64,000 bases of DNA. Origin: Macrococcus bovicus. Lineage in GTDB: Bacteria; Bacillota; Bacilli; Staphylococcales; Staphylococcaceae. Below are positions 9,515-18,855 of the stretch, piece after piece (positions within the stretch are counted from its first letter, which is position 1; every line of letters begins with the position of its first letter). Position numbers and translations under genes: made by a program. Below the pieces are notes generated by a model. The model was not told the origin of the DNA. It did no database searches and saw nothing but the letters and a program-made list of their open reading frames with translations. Location of the stretch: NCBI RefSeq assembly GCF_004359575.1, contig NZ_SCWF01000011.1, forward strand, positions 1 through 64,000. Reading direction: 5' to 3'.

Positions 9515-10234
9515 TTAGTCGTTCAGTTTTCTCAGTGCCTGTACAATCTCAATTTTAGAACTTTCCACTTCATGTGCCTGCTTGATGACACGTGCCGGCA
9601 TCCCTGCGACGACTGCTCCGGCCGGCACATCTTCCGTCACAATGGCACCCGCCGCTACAACGGCGCCTTTACCGATACGGACCCCTTCCAGTACGACGGC
9701 ATTGGCGCCGATCAAGACATCATCCTCCACAATGACAGGCTGTGCACTCGGTGGCTCAATGACACCGGCAAGTACAGCTCCGGCACCGACATGGACGTTT
9801 TTGCCGGTTGTCGCACGGCCGCCGAGTGTTGCGTTCATATCAATCATCGTCCCTGCACCGACGACTGCGCCGATATTAACGGTTGCTCCCATCATGATGA
9901 CTGCCCCGTCATGGATCTCCGCATGCTCACGGATAAATGCCCCCGGCTCGATACGCGCGTTGATTTTGGTCTGGTCAATCAGTGGAATCGCTGAATTACG
10001 ACGGTCATACTCCACTTCGACATCTGTCATGACAGCCTGATGTTCTTCATAGAAAGCTGTCCAGTCCTTGAAGTCACCGAAAATCGTTTTAGATGATTCA
10101 CTGCCGAAGACTTTCAGGCTCGTCGGGAATGTAACGTCACTGAAATTGCCGTTGACATAGACTTTGACCGGCGTCTTCTTCTCGCTATCACTGATATATT
10201 GAATAATTTCCTGTGCTGATTGTAATGTCATCAT
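9515..10234 (-). CDS. dapH: 2,3,4,5-tetrahydropyridine-2,6-dicarboxylate N-acetyltransferase
   Basis: A 239-residue left-handed beta-helix acyltransferase with many hexapeptide repeats ([20 protein letters not shown] through [20 protein letters not shown]) after an N-terminal DapH domain of about 85 residues. It acetylates tetrahydrodipicolinate, which commits the pathway to the acetylase branch. Staphylococcal annotations call it dapD, but sequence and length fit the acetyl rather than the succinyl enzyme. Two ATG codons are adjacent (10234, 10231), with AAGGAG correctly placed. Confidence 0.92.
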   Translation of the reverse strand: MMTLQSAQEIIQYISDSEKKTPVKVYVNGNFSDVTFPTSLKVFGSESSKTIFGDFKDWTAFYEEHQAVMTDVEVEYDRRNSAIPLIDQTKINARIEPGAFIREHAEIHDGAVIMMGATVNIGAVVGAGTMIDMNATLGGRATTGKNVHVGAGAVLAGVIEPPSAQPVIVEDDVLIGANAVVLEGVRIGKGAVVAAGAIVTEDVPAGAVVAGMPARVIKQAHEVESSKIEIVQALRKLND

Positions 10235-10246
10235 TTAATCTCCTTT

Positions 10247-10966
10247 TTATAAGTTATCGAATGTGTAGTAGCCAGGCGTTTTGTTCACCAGCTGTTCTGC
10301 GACATCAAGGCTGCCACTGGCGAAGATGTCTTTGCTCTGTGCGCGGTGAATGATCTGGATCGTTTCGTCATGGCCGGCGAACAGGACTTCATGCTCACCG
10401 ACAATGGTACCGCCGCGGACAACATTGATGCCGATTTCGTCATCTGTCCTTGCACTTTCCAGTTCAGTTCGGTCATATACCGGATACGCGGCTTCGCGCT
10501 TTTCTTTGATGGCATCATACAGTTTAACGAGGGTCCCGCTCGGGGCGTCCACTTTCTTACGATGATGCTTTTCTGTCAGTTCGATATCATAGTTCTGCAA
10601 TAGAGGGACGCTGTACTTGATGATTTCAGTCAGAATGTGCACGCCGTAGCTCATGTTGGCACTGAAGAAGACCGGCTTCGTTGCTGCAGCCGCTTCAAGG
10701 GCCTGGATGATCTCTTCTTTCCGTCCCGTCGTTGCCATGACCAGCGGCACAGGCTGTTCTTTGCGGATGACAGGCAGCGACAGGTCAGGATGTGAAAAAT
10801 CAATGATGACATCTGCTGCCGGCCACTCCTCTTCTATTTTGAATGATGGATAAGGATAATGTTTATCTGACTTTGTGATAATACCTGCAATGCTGTGACC
10901 ACGCTCTTCAGTAAGACGGGCGACGCGTTCATTCATAGCACCATAACCGACTAACAGAACCTTCAT
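10247..10966 (-). CDS. dapB: 4-hydroxy-tetrahydrodipicolinate reductase
   Basis: A 239-residue DapB of the short staphylococcal type. The N-terminal nucleotide-binding loop is [13 protein letters not shown]. Substrate-site residues are seen in [15 protein letters not shown], with the catalytic His and Lys. [15 protein letters not shown] near the C-terminal third is a family signature. It reduces the DapA product using NAD(P)H. The start overlaps the dapA stop by 4 bp. Confidence 0.95.
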   Translation of the reverse strand: MKVLLVGYGAMNERVARLTEERGHSIAGIITKSDKHYPYPSFKIEEEWPAADVIIDFSHPDLSLPVIRKEQPVPLVMATTGRKEEIIQALEAAAATKPVFFSANMSYGVHILTEIIKYSVPLLQNYDIELTEKHHRKKVDAPSGTLVKLYDAIKEKREAAYPVYDRTELESARTDDEIGINVVRGGTIVGEHEVLFAGHDETIQIIHRAQSKDIFASGSLDVAEQLVNKTPGYYTFDNL

Positions 10967-11844
10967 GACACTTCACCTTTATAGGTCTTGTATGCCTGGT
11001 GGATAGCTGCGCTGTCTGCTTGCTCCAGTGGCACAAGCGGTAATCTGACTTCACCGTTTGCATAACCCAGTGCAGTGACAAGCGCTTTGATCGGCATCGG
11101 ATTGACATCAACACCGAGTGCATCAATCAAAGGGCTCACTTGATTGAAGAGACGTTCTGCTTCCTGTGGGTCTGTCGCATATGTTTCGTAGATGGCCTGG
11201 AATTCAGCAGGCACTGCATTCGCCACCACCGAGATGACGCCGTCTCCTCCGCGAGCGTAAAATGGAATGATAGAATCATCGTTACCGCTGTAAAGGGCAA
11301 ATTCATCTGATACCGCGGCTCTTACTTGCTCCAGATAACGCATATCACCTGTTGCATCTTTCAGCGCCACAATATGAGGATGCGCCGCTAATTTAACCAC
11401 TGTCTCCGGTTCAATCGTCATATTGGTTCTAGCCGGCACATTGTACAAGACTACAGGCAGCTCCACAGCATCCGCGATGGCAGTGAAATGCGCAATAAGT
11501 CCGCGCTGATTCGTTTTATTGTAATAAGGGGTGATCAGCATGATTGCATCGGCACCTGCTGCTTTTACTTTCAAGGAATGCTCGATGGAGGCTGCTGTAT
11601 TGTTGGAACCCGTCCCTACGACGATCGGCACTCGGCCAGCAGCGACCCTGACCGCCAGTTTCACGAGATTGAGCTTTTCCTCCTCATTCAGTGTCGACCC
11701 TTCTCCCGTCGTACCGTTAACAAAAATAGACTGCATGCCATTTGTAATCAGAAACTCTACATGCCGTTCAAATGTTGCGTAATCTACGGCACCGTCCTTA
11801 AAAGGCGTCGTGATTGCTACTGCTGTCCCTGTAAATAATGTCAT
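10963..11844 (-). CDS. dapA: 4-hydroxy-tetrahydrodipicolinate synthase
   Basis: About 293 residues, a TIM-barrel lyase condensing pyruvate with aspartate semialdehyde. [13 protein letters not shown] (near 45), LYNVPARTN with the catalytic tyrosine (near 135) and ALKDATGD with the Schiff-base lysine (near 163) are all present. The frame stays open 29 codons upstream into asd, but the true start is the ATG at 11844: it overlaps the asd stop as ATGA, has GAGAGGGG upstream and gives the usual N-terminus [15 protein letters not shown]. Confidence 0.96.
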   Translation of the reverse strand: MTLFTGTAVAITTPFKDGAVDYATFERHVEFLITNGMQSIFVNGTTGEGSTLNEEEKLNLVKLAVRVAAGRVPIVVGTGSNNTAASIEHSLKVKAAGADAIMLITPYYNKTNQRGLIAHFTAIADAVELPVVLYNVPARTNMTIEPETVVKLAAHPHIVALKDATGDMRYLEQVRAAVSDEFALYSGNDDSIIPFYARGGDGVISVVANAVPAEFQAIYETYATDPQEAERLFNQVSPLIDALGVDVNPMPIKALVTALGYANGEVRLPLVPLEQADSAAIHQAYKTYKGEVS

Positions 11845-12830
11845 TGAGTCTGTCCCCTCTCTTCTAGTAATGATTCCAGAATCTGCACGGCATTCAGTGC
11901 GGCCCCTTTCAGCAGGTTGTCTGCTGTACACCAGATATGGAATGTATTATCGAGCGATTCGTCTGCCCGTATACGGCCGACAAATACTTCATCGCGACCA
12001 GTGGAATGAATAGCAAGCGGGTAGGCATTATTTTCCACGTCATCAACCACTACAACTCCCTGCTGGTGGCTCAGCACTTCTCTGATGGCTTCGACAGTAG
12101 CCGGTTTTTCAAGGGTCACGTTAATGGCTACGCTATGGCTGTCTTCAACGGGTACTCTTACACACGTCGCAGTGACACGCAGCTCAGGCAGCTGAAGAAT
12201 TTTTTTTGTCTCTTCAACCATTTTCACTTCTTCTTTTGTATAGCCATCTTCCTGGAAAACATCGATATGCGGGAGCACATTGTTATGAATCGGGTGCGGA
12301 TAGTTCGTCGGTTCCGCGCCTTGAGCCCCTTCCCGCAGATCGTTCAGTCCGGCAAGACCAGAACCTGAGACTGCCTGGTACGTCGTATAAGCGACACGTT
12401 TTAAGCCGAATTGATCTGCCAGTGGCTTCAACGGCACCACTGACTGGATGGTTGAGCAGTTAGGATTCGCAATGATTGTGCGGCTCAGCTTCGGCTGATT
12501 CACTTCCGGTACAATCAGATCAATATCCTCCTGCATCCGGAATGCACTTGAGTTATCAATGACCACTGCACCTGCCTGTTCAAAGATAGGTGAGAACTGC
12601 AGGGATGTGCCGCCCCCTGCACTCATCAGCACGTAGTCATAATGCTCTGCTGCACGTTCTTCAGTTAATTCCTGCACCTCATAGTCCTGTCCTTTAAACG
12701 AAACGACCTGTCCTGCTGATTTCTTTGAAGAAAATAACGTTAGTTCGTCAAAGGGAATGCCCTCACGCTCGACCACTTCCATCATTTTTGTACCCACTAA
12801 ACCTGTTGCGCCCACAATCGCTAATTTCAT
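11841..12830 (-). CDS. asd: Aspartate-semialdehyde dehydrogenase
   Basis: A 329-residue enzyme reducing aspartyl phosphate to aspartate semialdehyde with NADPH. The nucleotide loop is VGATGLVGTKM, the catalytic cysteine is in IANPNCST (near 128), and the substrate arginine and catalytic histidine are in RVPVEDSHSVAINV (near 240). It is the branch enzyme for lysine, threonine and methionine, so its place here ties the metY-metA genes of this window indirectly to lysC. The gap to lysC is 17 bp and contains an RBS. Confidence 0.96.
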   Translation of the reverse strand: MKLAIVGATGLVGTKMMEVVEREGIPFDELTLFSSKKSAGQVVSFKGQDYEVQELTEERAAEHYDYVLMSAGGGTSLQFSPIFEQAGAVVIDNSSAFRMQEDIDLIVPEVNQPKLSRTIIANPNCSTIQSVVPLKPLADQFGLKRVAYTTYQAVSGSGLAGLNDLREGAQGAEPTNYPHPIHNNVLPHIDVFQEDGYTKEEVKMVEETKKILQLPELRVTATCVRVPVEDSHSVAINVTLEKPATVEAIREVLSHQQGVVVVDDVENNAYPLAIHSTGRDEVFVGRIRADESLDNTFHIWCTADNLLKGAALNAVQILESLLEERGQTQ

Positions 12831-12847
12831 TTTTACTCCTCCTCTTT

Positions 12848-14050
12848 TTATAGCTCAAAAGCTGAACATAGCTGCTCGACTGCTTGTCTACCGTTCTGCT
12901 GATCGACTACATATGAGATACTGATTTCTGATGTTGTGACCTGATAGAACGGAATGTGGTTATCAAGAAGTGTCATGAACACTTTACTTGCCACTCCTGA
13001 CATATCTCTCATGCCGGAACCGATGACTGATACTTTGACATAGTCTTCCTGAATAATAAAATTCAGCGGTGGATATTCAGACTGCAGTATCGTGAAAATC
13101 TTATTGATCTGATTAGTATCCGTATCTTTCATAGTGAAGGAAATCTGCAGACCTTCCATGTTGACGATCTGCGAAATCATATCGATATTGACTTCTTCCT
13201 GTTCCAGCAGTTCAAATAATTTTTTCAGCAGTGCTGAGTCATTCATCGGATAGCTGATTGTCACATAGTCCATATCCTTATCAAGCGCGACGCCCGTGAC
13301 CGCTTTTCTCTCCAGTATTTCTTCTTGTGCCATAATCCAAGTCCCCTTCTCGTCTGATAATGTCTGTCCCAAATAAATCGGTATCTGATAATTTTTAGCG
13401 ATCTCTACGCTTCGTGTCTCAAGAACACCGGCACCTAATGCACTCATCTCCATCATCTCTTCGTAGCTTACATAATCAAGACGTTTCGCCGGGTAGATCC
13501 GCGGGTCTGTCCCGTAAACGCCGGCTACGTCTGTGTATATTTCACATGAAACATTGAGGGCTGATGCAATTGCGACAGCCGTTGTATCGCTGCCCCCGCG
13601 ACCCAGAGTCGTGATTTCACCCAGCTCATTCATCCCCTGGAATCCAGCTACGACAACGACGTCGCAAGTTTCAAATGCCTGTTCAAACTTCTGTTCATCA
13701 ATATTGAGGATTTTACTTTTCAGATGATGCCCTTTCGTTCTGATGCCTGCCTGAAAGCCAGTCATCGCCCGCGTCGCCACTCCTTGTTCTTTCAGGATGA
13801 TCGACAGATACGAAATAGTCTGCTGTTCACCTGTCGTCAAGAGGAGTGCCAGATCCTGTTCATTCGGCTTTGCTGTCAGCAGTTCTACATTGCTGAGCAG
13901 TTCATCTGTCGTCTTGCCCATCGCAGACACTACGACGACAAGCTGCTCACCTTGTGCCGTTCTGTCTTTCAGGTAGCGGCTGATATTTCTGAGCTTGGTG
14001 AAATCCGCTACCGAAGTTCCACCAAATTTGATTACACTACGTTTTGTCAC
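12848..14050 (-). CDS. lysC: Aspartate kinase, first gene of the lysine operon
   Basis: About 400 residues: a kinase domain beginning VIKFGGTSVADF, with GFQGMNELGEITTLGRGGSDTTA (near 165), and two C-terminal ACT domains (about 265-400), the usual site of lysine feedback. I start it at the GTG at 14050 because GGGAGG lies upstream at the correct distance. The frame extends to 14080, but those codons fall in the riboswitch terminator. Expression is controlled by the lysine riboswitch directly upstream. Confidence 0.94.
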   Translation of the reverse strand: MTKRSVIKFGGTSVADFTKLRNISRYLKDRTAQGEQLVVVVSAMGKTTDELLSNVELLTAKPNEQDLALLLTTGEQQTISYLSIILKEQGVATRAMTGFQAGIRTKGHHLKSKILNIDEQKFEQAFETCDVVVVAGFQGMNELGEITTLGRGGSDTTAVAIASALNVSCEIYTDVAGVYGTDPRIYPAKRLDYVSYEEMMEMSALGAGVLETRSVEIAKNYQIPIYLGQTLSDEKGTWIMAQEEILERKAVTGVALDKDMDYVTISYPMNDSALLKKLFELLEQEEVNIDMISQIVNMEGLQISFTMKDTDTNQINKIFTILQSEYPPLNFIIQEDYVKVSVIGSGMRDMSGVASKVFMTLLDNHIPFYQVTTSEISISYVVDQQNGRQAVEQLCSAFEL

Positions 14051-14078
14051 ACTATATCCTCCCATGGCATCTGAAAAC

Positions 14079-14113
14079 AAAAAAACAAGTTCATCACTGG
14101 AATGAACTTGTTT
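14079..14113 (-). terminator. Expression-platform terminator of the lysine riboswitch
   Basis: Minus strand: AACAAGTTCAT-tccagtg-ATGAACTTGTT followed by a run of T, 30 nt before the lysC start. Confidence 0.93.
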
Positions 14114-14139
14114 AATCTATTTACAAGTGATGCACTCCA

Positions 14140-14300
14140 TTATTTTTCAAATAATGACAGACTAAGAGCTCTTAACTCAATAATCCAACATAGCCATCCC
14201 TGCAAGAATCACTACATTTCGGCATCTCACCCTTTCAGCAAAGTATTTGCAGCTTCCAGACTTTACTTACTGATGATCAATGCGCCTCATCTCTATCTAT
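14140..14300 (-). promoter_or_regulatory. Lysine riboswitch (L-box)
   Basis: The minus-strand leader contains the conserved L-box blocks in order: GATAGAGATGAGGCGC (from 14297), CATCAGTAAG, GCTGAAAGGGTGAGATGCCGAA, GCAGGGATGGC and the closing AGTCTGTC. A terminator follows at 14113-14079. Lysine binding should favour termination and shut off all nine genes. Aptamer limits are approximate. Confidence 0.93.
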
Positions 14301-14316
14301 TTAATTGTTGTTATTT

Positions 14317-14345
14317 ATTATACATAAACAATATCAGAATGTACA
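14317..14345 (-). promoter_or_regulatory. Lysine operon promoter
   Basis: Minus strand: -35 TGTACA, 17-bp spacer, -10 TATAAT (14322-14317), just upstream of the L-box. The -35 departs from consensus. Confidence 0.65.
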
Positions 14346-14466
14346 GAATATTTATAATCTTAAAATCTCAGCGCATTTTTTTAACTGAATATGTAAAAAA
14401 TATGTAGATATCTTTAAAAAGTTAAATATAATAATGATAGAACAAATAAACAAAGGGGGAAAAAAG

Positions 14467-15210
14467 ATGAAATCATTTAAAGTATTGATCACTATTTTAT
14501 TGCTGCTGCTCTTGATTCCTGCACCTCAATCATACGCATTATCCAAGAAAACGGCCGTCTCCTACGTTTCCACCATTGACGGTGATACAGTCAGGGTGAA
14601 AAACAGTCGCACCAGCTTTACACTGCGCCTCCTTCTGATTGACGCACCAGAAATCGCTACCTCTTCAAAAGTAGGCCAGCCGTACAGTAAAGAAGCGAAA
14701 GCATACCTTACAAAATACCTGCAAGGCAAAAAACTGACCATCGCTTATGACAATGCAATCAAGAAAGACAAAAATGGGCGTCATCTTGTCTATTTATATG
14801 CTGATAACGTACTCGTTAACAACGTCATGGTTAAAAACGGCTATGCACGTGTCGGTTACATCATGAGTCAGAAGTATTATCTGAACACACTGAAAAAAAG
14901 TGAGAGTGATGCTAAAGCACAGAAATTACGCATTTGGTCTAAAGCAGGTTATGTGAACACAAAAGGGGAAGGATTCGTGACCCCTACATCAACTGCTAAG
15001 CCAGCCACCTCTAAAGCCGGTTATCCGACTTCAAAATACAGAAACGGTGCGCCAAAATATTTAAAAAACTGTACAGAAGTCAAGAAGTATTATCCATATG
15101 GTATTACGGTTCACCATGTTTCTTATTTAACAAAACATGATCGTGATAATGATAAGCTAGGCTGTGAAGCAACCGGTATCAAGTACGAAAGCTGGATGAA
15201 ATATAATTAG
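14467..15210 (+). CDS. Secreted thermonuclease-family nuclease with Excalibur domain
   Basis: About 247 residues. A signal peptide (MKSFKVLITILLLLLLIPAPQSYA) precedes a staphylococcal-nuclease domain of about residues 30-165. Catalytic features match Nuc: DGDTVRV (metal aspartates), the first arginine in TLRLLLIDAPEI and the second in GRHLVYLYADN. A Thr/Ala-rich linker leads to an Excalibur calcium-binding domain at the C-terminus (YLKNCTEVKKYYPYG ... DRDNDKLGCEA). It should degrade extracellular DNA or RNA with Ca2+. The ATG at 14467 follows AAAGGGGGAAAA; the frame opens earlier at 14434 without an RBS. Confidence 0.92.
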   Translation: MKSFKVLITILLLLLLIPAPQSYALSKKTAVSYVSTIDGDTVRVKNSRTSFTLRLLLIDAPEIATSSKVGQPYSKEAKAYLTKYLQGKKLTIAYDNAIKKDKNGRHLVYLYADNVLVNNVMVKNGYARVGYIMSQKYYLNTLKKSESDAKAQKLRIWSKAGYVNTKGEGFVTPTSTAKPATSKAGYPTSKYRNGAPKYLKNCTEVKKYYPYGITVHHVSYLTKHDRDNDKLGCEATGIKYESWMKYN

Positions 15211-15212
15211 AT

Positions 15213-15245
15213 AAAAGCCAGGTTCTGTGAAGAACCTGGCTTTTA
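15213..15245 (+). terminator. Terminator of the nuclease gene
   Basis: AAAGCCAGGTTC-TGTGAA-GAACCTGGCTTTT, three bases past the stop. Its symmetry lets it serve the minus-strand gene at 15259 too. Confidence 0.85.
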
Positions 15246-15258
15246 TGTACTGAAAAAC

Positions 15259-15552
15259 TTAAGCTGTCCTGTCCTGCAAGACCTTAAATATCCCTTGATA
15301 GTGGTCATCCAGAAAATCAGTCCATTTATACCATTCGCCGTCGTAATAGAGGCTTAATGTATCATGTAATAAGCCTTTTGAGAGTTCAACCTTCTCAATC
15401 AGGTCGATAGGAAGTGTCTGGCTGAAGCTATCGGCCGCAGTTAGTCCATAGGCATTGAACTCTAATAGGCGTCGCTCCTCATCTAATATAAGAATGCCGG
15501 GACGCTTAACATGTCTGAACTGGAACGTCTTAATGGAACATTTGCATTGCAT
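15259..15552 (-). CDS. Hypothetical protein, 97 residues
   Basis: I do not recognise this family. It is a soluble, mostly beta-like protein with MQCKCSIKTFQF at the start, a PH-like LEFNAYGLTAAD and an aromatic C-terminal part (DGEWYKWTDFLDDH). The ATG at 15552 has AAGGAG nine bases upstream; a GTG at 15561 abuts the RBS and is unlikely. It is alone on its strand between two plus-strand units. Confidence 0.6.
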   Translation of the reverse strand: MQCKCSIKTFQFRHVKRPGILILDEERRLLEFNAYGLTAADSFSQTLPIDLIEKVELSKGLLHDTLSLYYDGEWYKWTDFLDDHYQGIFKVLQDRTA

Positions 15553-15676
15553 AGATATCACTCCTTTTTACCATAATAAACCAAAAAGAGAGTGATTGGA
15601 AACGTTATCTGAAAATTCTTGATAATCAAAACTGATTTTGTGTTACTATAAGCAAAAGTCTAAAAGGAGGACTGCT

Positions 15677-16369
15677 ATACATAAAGAAGCTATTCACACT
15701 GCTTTCCCACCTACTATCCCTATTATGACAGGATTCCTGTTTCTCGGTATCACTTACGGCATCTACATGCACGAACTCGGTCATCCTGCTTATTTTGCAC
15801 CGTTGATGGCGGCAATCATGCTGGCAGGGTCGATGGAGTTCGTTGCTGGCGTCTTATTATTAGGGACTTTTAATCCCTTGGCTGCTATTATCATGACCCT
15901 TATGATCAACGGACGTCATCTTTTCTATGGTATTGCTATGCTGGACCGCTTCAAAGGAACCGGCAAATTAAAGCCTTACTTGATCTACGGCATGTGTGAT
16001 GAATCATTTGTTGTCAATCAGACCATCCATATCCCGGAGGAGCAGAATAAAAATCTGGTCATGTTCTATGTGACTCTGTTCATTCATAGTTACTGGGTCA
16101 TCGGCTCACTTCTCGGCAGTTTAATCGGTTCTTTCATCATATTTGATTTGACCGGTCTGGAGTTTGTTCTTGCGGCGCTATTCCTGGTCATCTTCCTGGA
16201 TGAGTTTCTAAAAGGGAAGCGTGCCCCAGCGACTATCGGTATGATGATTTCTATTATCTGTCTCATGGTGTTCGGCAAAGATTACTTTCTTATCCCCAGC
16301 TTTATAGTCATGATCGTCATCTTTTTCGTCTTCCAGCGTTACTTCATCAGGCTGGGTGATACATCATGA
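15677..16369 (+). CDS. azlC: AzlC-family branched-chain amino acid exporter subunit
   Basis: About 230 residues, hydrophobic with several membrane segments, matching AzlC (FLFLGITYGIYMHE, then AGSMEFVAGVLL and the conserved NGRHLFYGIAML). With AzlD it forms an exporter for branched-chain amino acids or analogues. The start is odd: a clear AAAAGGAGG at 15662-15670 is followed at the right distance only by an in-frame ATA (15677). A TTG at 15638 lacks an RBS, and the first ATG (15725) would cut into the first membrane helix. I take AUA as the working start. It overlaps azlD by ATGA. Confidence 0.85.
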   Translation: MHKEAIHTAFPPTIPIMTGFLFLGITYGIYMHELGHPAYFAPLMAAIMLAGSMEFVAGVLLLGTFNPLAAIIMTLMINGRHLFYGIAMLDRFKGTGKLKPYLIYGMCDESFVVNQTIHIPEEQNKNLVMFYVTLFIHSYWVIGSLLGSLIGSFIIFDLTGLEFVLAALFLVIFLDEFLKGKRAPATIGMMISIICLMVFGKDYFLIPSFIVMIVIFFVFQRYFIRLGDTS

Positions 16370-16686
16370 CCCTGACACAACAGCTGATGCTGATCGCACT
16401 GATTACGTGTACGACATTACTGACTCGCTTCCTGCCTTTCATCATCTTCAGATCAGATAGACCGATACCACCGATGATTCAGTATTTCAGCAGCATTCTG
16501 CCGCCTGCTCTATTCGGTTTACTCGTTATCTATGCACTCCGGGACATCAAATGGTCATCCTTTGCGAACAGTCTGCTTGCAATAGCTGCCATTATCGCCA
16601 TTGTGCTGATTCATTTATGGAAACGCAATATGCTGCTGTCTATTGCCGCCGGTACTCTCACCTATATGATCTTGCTCAGAATATAA
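16366..16686 (+). CDS. azlD: AzlD-family branched-chain amino acid transport subunit
   Basis: A 106-residue membrane protein with about four helices; TRFLPFIIF near residue 22 and LPPALFGLLVIYAL near 45 are typical of AzlD. It is translationally coupled to azlC by a 4-bp overlap, and the pair forms a two-gene operon ending at a strong terminator. Confidence 0.88.
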   Translation: MTLTQQLMLIALITCTTLLTRFLPFIIFRSDRPIPPMIQYFSSILPPALFGLLVIYALRDIKWSSFANSLLAIAAIIAIVLIHLWKRNMLLSIAAGTLTYMILLRI

Positions 16687-16717
16687 CAAGCCCGCTCCTA
16701 AAGGAACGGGCTTTTCT
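16687..16717. terminator. Bidirectional terminator between azlD and rpsN
   Basis: AAGCCCGCTCCT-AAA-GGAACGGGCTT with T on one side and A on the other, serving both converging genes. Confidence 0.85.
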
Positions 16718-16718
16718 G

Positions 16719-16988
16719 TTACCAGCTTGACTTCTTGACACCCGGAATCTGTCCTTGATGGGCCAGTTCACGGAATGCGATACGAGAGAGTTTGAATTTC
16801 CGGTAGACGCCTCTAGGTCTCCCCGTTAATTCACAGCGTCTAGTCAGACGAGTTGGGGAGGAATCGCGTGGTAACTTTGCTAGTGCTGCATAGTCCCCGT
16901 CGCGTTTCAGCTGTTCACGTTTTTCTCTGTACTGCTCGACTAATGCCTGTCTTTTCTTCTCTTTTGCTATCTTGGATTTTTTAGCCAT
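16719..16988 (-). CDS. rpsN: Zinc-independent 30S ribosomal protein S14 (alternate, A type)
   Basis: An 89-residue S14. It carries [26 protein letters not shown] but lacks the two CxxC pairs of the zinc-binding short S14, and it has the long N-terminus of the C-minus form ([25 protein letters not shown]). Such paralogues replace the zinc form during zinc starvation. The Zur box overlapping its promoter confirms this. The RBS AGGAG lies before the ATG at 16988. Confidence 0.96.
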   Translation of the reverse strand: MAKKSKIAKEKKRQALVEQYREKREQLKRDGDYAALAKLPRDSSPTRLTRRCELTGRPRGVYRKFKLSRIAFRELAHQGQIPGVKKSSW

Positions 16989-17003
16989 AGTTTCTCCTTT
17001 TAT

Positions 17004-17024
17004 AAATCGTAATTATTACGTTTT
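17004..17024 (-). promoter_or_regulatory. Zur box of alternate rpsN
   Basis: Near-perfect palindrome with core TCGTAATTATTACG flanked by AAA/TTTT, matching the Bacillota Zur consensus, 16 bp upstream of the rpsN ATG. Zur with zinc should repress this gene. Confidence 0.92.
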
Positions 17025-17160
17025 ATAAATATATCATAGTTCTATGACTTACGCAAATCCCTTATTATGTAGTGACAACGTGCTCATCATCAATGTTAAA
17101 TGCCTGTCGCCGACAAAAGCCTTCTGTTTAAGTTATCCTTTCACCCTCGCCACTCGATTT

Positions 17161-17322
17161 TTATCTTTTTTCCCATCTGTAAACGAAATAAAAGACGATA
17201 GAAAGTACAGTACAGATCAGACCGGAGCCAATCCGTACGTCACTCGGAATCAAAATCGACAGCACTAAGTAAACCAGTGCGATTACTATCAAGACAATTG
17301 ATAGTAACAAATGAACCTTCAT
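17161..17322 (-). CDS. Small two-helix membrane protein
   Basis: About 53 residues from the ATG at 17322 (MKVHLLLSIVLIVIALVYLVL), with two membrane segments separated by PSDVRIGSG and a basic end YRWEKR. The frame opens at 17400, but the upstream part is polar and unlike a membrane protein start. The purine-rich RBS (GGGGAAGGGG) lies rather far from this ATG, so the start is uncertain. No family is recognised. Confidence 0.5.
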   Translation of the reverse strand: MKVHLLLSIVLIVIALVYLVLSILIPSDVRIGSGLICTVLSIVFYFVYRWEKR

Positions 17323-17446
17323 CCTGTTATGTGTGCCCCTTCCCCTGCAAAATTCTTTTTCATTGTTATTATAAGGTTTTATGCCATGATTGCCTAACAA
17401 CTGGCTGTTGACATGTTAGAATGAAAGCATTCAAGGAGGGGATCTA

Positions 17447-18687
17447 ATGACAAAAACAGTCACAATCATCGGCGCAGGATTAAGTGGATTAGTCGCTGCG
17501 ACAGAATTACTGAAAACAGGCCATCATGTCGTCATGCTGGACCAGGAACCGGCGCAAGCGATAGGTGGTCAGGCATTCTGGTCATTCGGCGGCTTGTTCT
17601 TAGTCAATTCAAGTCTGCAGCGCAAATTTAAAGTGCATGACTCATACGACCTTGCTTTAAACGACTGGCTGGGCACTGCTCGCTTTGACCGCCTGGATGA
17701 TGAGGATGTCTGGGCGAAGAAATGGGCGGAGGCCTATATTCGTTTCGCCGCATTTGAAAAAGAAAGTTATCTGAAGTCGATGGGTATCAAATTCGCGCCT
17801 GTTCTCGGCTGGGCTGAACGCGGCGGGACGAGTGCAGCGGGCCACGGCAATTCAGTACCTCGCTTTCATATCACGTGGGGTACCGGCCCCGGGCTGATTG
17901 AGCCTTTCGTCAACTACTGTCTCTCTCATCCATCATTCCAGGCCCTTCTTCGATGTGGTTCGACGCGACGGGCAAGCGTTTCGATGCCCCTGACTATCCC
18001 GGATTTGATACACTTCATACACTGGAATCCATCTGCAAGACAGGCTATGATTATTCCTGGTTTATACTGACAGAAGATATCCTGAAAAAAGAGTTTGTGC
18101 TGTCAGGCTCAGAACAGAATCCAGATTTAACAGACAAAGACTATCGCCGCATCTTGAAAGAACGCTTATCCAGCGCAGCAACAGCACCAGTTGAAAAGTT
18201 CCGGACAGACGGTGAAGATTTTGTGGAAGCAGATAACCTGAAGGATTTAGTCAGTGGCATGAACGCGCTTGCCGGTAATGAACTGCTGGATGATGAGGAA
18301 ATCAGGAAACAGATTGAGCTGCGCGATTTACAAGTAGATCATCCATTCAGCAAAGACCCTCAAATCACTTTTATTAATGGGGCACGCCATTTCTTGGGTG
18401 ATAAGTTTATCCGCACTGCGAAGCCGCATAAGTTCCTGGATGGCAGAAAACTGATTGCTGTCAAACTTCATATCATCAGCCGCAAGACATTAGGCGGTAT
18501 TCAGACCAATTTAAACAGCCAAGTTTTCAATCAGGATGAAGAATTGATTAAAGGTCTGTATGCTGCCGGCGAGGTCGCAGGTTTCGGTGGCGGTGGTGTC
18601 CATGGTTACGGCGCCTTAGAAGGTACATTTCTCGGTGGCTGTATCTTTAGCGGCCTGCGTGCAGCCAGAGGGATAGATGCCGAATAA
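17447..18687 (+). pseudogene. FAD-dependent dehydrogenase (KsdD-like), broken by an internal deletion with frameshift
   Basis: Residues 1-165 (MTKTVTIIGAGLSGLVAATEL, dinucleotide fold GxGxSG, through HITWGTGPGLIEPF) lie in one frame. The C-terminal half (GPSSMWFDATGKRF through GEVAGFGGGGVHGYGALEGTF) lies in another, joined near 17940-17955. Intact family members run about 550 residues and have roughly 130-140 residues between these two blocks, so about 400 bp are missing and the frame is lost. The first ORF reads on to 18070 in the wrong frame. An RBS (AAGGAGGGG) is still present at the start. Confidence 0.85.
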
Positions 18688-18711
18688 TATAAATAAAGGA
18701 ATCGGATAAAT

Positions 18712-18757
18712 AAAACAGCGATAAAGCCTGAAAATTTCAGAGTTCATCGCTGTTTTT
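18712..18757. terminator. Long AGCGAT-type hairpin, part of a repeated 3' element
   Basis: AAAACAGCGAT ... ATCGCTGTTTTT with an inner CCTGAAAATTTCAG. It works as a terminator on both strands: for the FAD pseudogene (plus) and the 130-residue gene (minus). It is related to the hairpin at 34179-34225. Confidence 0.75.
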
Positions 18758-18812
18758 CTCTTTATAGTGAATTCATCATACTACTGGCATGATGCATTGT
18801 GTCATATTACGC

Positions 18813-18847
18813 GTATCGTCCCGCTAATCCCTTTTGCGAGACGTTAC
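18813..18847. repeat. 35-bp palindrome, copy A
   Basis: Minus strand GTAACGTCTCGC-(11)-GCGGGACGATAC; the 12-base arms pair with two mismatches. It sits 9 bp past a minus-strand stop codon and matches copy B at 34264-34298 in arms, loop size and position. Confidence 0.8.
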
Positions 18848-18855
18848 TCAGCGGA

